Below the pieces are notes generated by a model that saw only the letters and a program-made list of their open reading frames with translations, did no database searches and had not been told where the DNA came from. A DNA stretch of 6,769 bases. Origin: Actinomycetota bacterium. GTDB lineage: Bacteria > Actinomycetota > Coriobacteriia > Anaerosomatales > JAHIQC01. The translations under genes were made by a program, and so were the position numbers. The DNA is taken from NCBI GenBank assembly GCA_018902765.1, contig JAHIQC010000281.1:1-6769 (forward strand). The letters are read 5' to 3'. Below are positions 6,269 through 6,769 of the stretch, piece by piece; positions within the stretch are counted from its first letter, which is position 1; each line of letters begins with the position of its first letter.

Positions 6269-6286
6269 TATCAAGTTGATACTTGA
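6269..6286. repeat. Overlapping palindromes at the promoter, candidate operator
   Basis: TATCAA-G-TTGATA (6269-6281) is a perfect 13-bp palindrome, and TCAAG-TTGATA-CTTGA (6271-6286) is a second perfect inverted repeat sharing its bases. TTGA also repeats at a 7-bp period (6276 and 6283). The element overlaps the predicted -35 at 6283, so a bound protein would be expected to block or alter transcription of the downstream HTH gene. That gene's own product is one candidate binder (autoregulation), by inference only. Confidence 0.55.
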
Positions 6287-6311
6287 CTTTCTTAATACTC
6301 CGCGCAAGAAT
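6283..6311 (+). promoter_or_regulatory. Predicted sigma-70-type promoter for the DUF2089 gene
   Basis: TTGACT (6283-6288, five of six to consensus) is followed after 17 nt by AAGAAT (6306-6311, four of six). Transcription would start near 6318, leaving a leader of about 24 nt that holds AAGGGAG (6326-6332), 9 nt before the GTG start. The spacing is ideal. The region is clearly AT-rich against its surroundings. The 85 bp between the terminator and the palindrome show nothing recognisable. Confidence 0.6.
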
Positions 6312-6341
6312 GGGCTGACTTAATGAAGGGAGTGTGACCCA

Positions 6342-6713
6342 GTGTCCCATGAATGGCACGACTTGACTGATCTGACCGGTGAGCGGGAGTTCACCGTGAA
6401 TGCGGTGCAGATCAAAGGCAGCGGCATCACCATCGAGGGCGAGTTCGAACTCCCGCCCCTCGCCGGTTTGCGCTACGAGGACCAGGTCTTCGTAGGCGAG
6501 TTCGTCCGCTGTCACGGCTCCATCAAGCACATGGAGAAGGCGTTCGGCGTGAGCTATCCGACCATCAAGAACCGGCTCAACCGCATCGCCTCTCAACTCC
6601 AGCTCGTCCAGATCGACGTGGAGCCCACCCCTGAAGCTAGCGAGGACGTACTCGATCTGCTCGAGCGCGGCGAAATATCCGCAAAGGAAGCTGCGGGAAG
6701 GCTCAAGCGATGA
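6342..6713 (+). CDS. DUF2089-family HTH protein with SHOCT-like tail, lacking the zinc-ribbon cysteines
   Basis: This 123-residue protein matches my knowledge of DUF2089 proteins. The stretch IEGEFELPPLAGL (31-43) is followed by an HTH-like segment (about 58-85: CHGSIKHMEKAFGVSYPTIKNRLNRI) and a C-terminal DVLDLLERGEISAKEAAGRLK (102-122), which looks like the SHOCT-like DUF2089-C/YvlB motif. Typical members start with a CPxCG...CPxC zinc ribbon. Here residues 1-30 contain no cysteine at all, and the only one in the protein is C57. The HTH suggests DNA binding and transcription control; the tail suggests protein interaction. The GTG start has AAGGGAG 9 nt upstream and a good promoter before it. 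No in-frame alternative start precedes residue 64. It overlaps the next gene as ATGA, so the two should be translationally coupled. The family is likely; function within the family is poorly known. Confidence 0.82.
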   Translation: MSHEWHDLTDLTGEREFTVNAVQIKGSGITIEGEFELPPLAGLRYEDQVFVGEFVRCHGSIKHMEKAFGVSYPTIKNRLNRIASQLQLVQIDVEPTPEASEDVLDLLERGEISAKEAAGRLKR

Positions 6714-6769
6714 ACGCGATCATGCCACCCCTCGTTATCGACGTGCGCGTGCGCGAGGAGGGCTCCCGA
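6710..6769 (+). CDS. Start of a downstream gene, cut by the window edge
   Basis: Twenty codons are visible, beginning MNAIMPPLVIDVRVREEGSR. The ATG overlaps the stop of the DUF2089 gene by 4 bp, and GGGAAGG (6695-6701) lies 8 nt upstream, so this is a genuine coupled start. Genes next to DUF2089/YvlB-like regulators are often small membrane proteins whose N-terminus has a basic strand like DVRVREEG before the first helix. That match is tentative, and no domain can be assigned from 20 residues. Confidence 0.7.
   Translation, partial: MNAIMPPLVIDVRVREEGSR

Noticed and set aside
6269..6281. FNR/CRP-type box at the DUF2089 promoter
   Set aside because: The half-site order is inverted (TATCAA-G-TTGATA) relative to TTGAT-N4-ATCAA, and the spacer is 1 nt rather than 4.
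6063..6596. Minus-strand open frame (177 codons) across the terminator, promoter and DUF2089 gene
   Set aside because: It would run through a strong terminator and a promoter region, and lies opposite a gene with a recognised fold. It has no supporting ribosome site or motif.

Overview
The window is GC-rich and densely coded, with GTG starts, clear Shine-Dalgarno sites, 4-bp ATGA start/stop overlaps and short spacers. Its genes (a Tat-exported iron-sulfur subunit, an NrfD-type quinone subunit, a multihaem cytochrome and a DUF2089 regulator) suggest an anaerobic or facultative respiring bacterium with menaquinone-linked extracytoplasmic electron transfer. An anaerobic actinobacterial lineage such as Coriobacteriia would fit, but that is a guess from gene content and protein style; no marker gene is present.

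Layout. Positions 1-2796 (minus strand) hold a tight three-gene operon, in transcription order: a membrane-anchored tetrahaem cytochrome c, a Tat-signal protein with four [4Fe-4S] sites, and a ten-helix NrfD/PsrC/DsrP-like membrane protein cut by the window edge. Together they look like a module passing electrons between the quinone pool and an extracytoplasmic partner. No catalytic subunit (molybdopterin enzyme, NrfA and so on) is visible, so substrate and direction of electron flow cannot be read here.

Positions 2797-2966 are a 170-bp divergent control region with overlapping dyads and short direct repeats. On its other side, on the plus strand, lies an OmpR/PhoB-type response regulator (2967-3647) followed after 4 nt by a PAS-containing HAMP sensor kinase (3652-5442). 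The divergent arrangement suggests, without proving, that this two-component system controls the respiratory operon as well as itself.

Downstream are an unrecognised five-helix membrane protein (5552-6124), a strong intrinsic terminator (6152-6183), and a separate unit. That unit starts at a palindrome-flanked promoter (6269-6311) and encodes a DUF2089-type HTH protein lacking the usual zinc-ribbon cysteines (6342-6713), overlapped by the first 20 codons of another gene (6710 to the window end).

No tRNA, rRNA, CRISPR array, insertion sequence or attachment site was seen. The best candidates for something unusual are the cytochrome with a CX4CH haem site and C-terminal anchor, the cysteine-poor DUF2089 variant, and the dyads in the two control regions. 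None amounts to clear evidence of a wholly new system.
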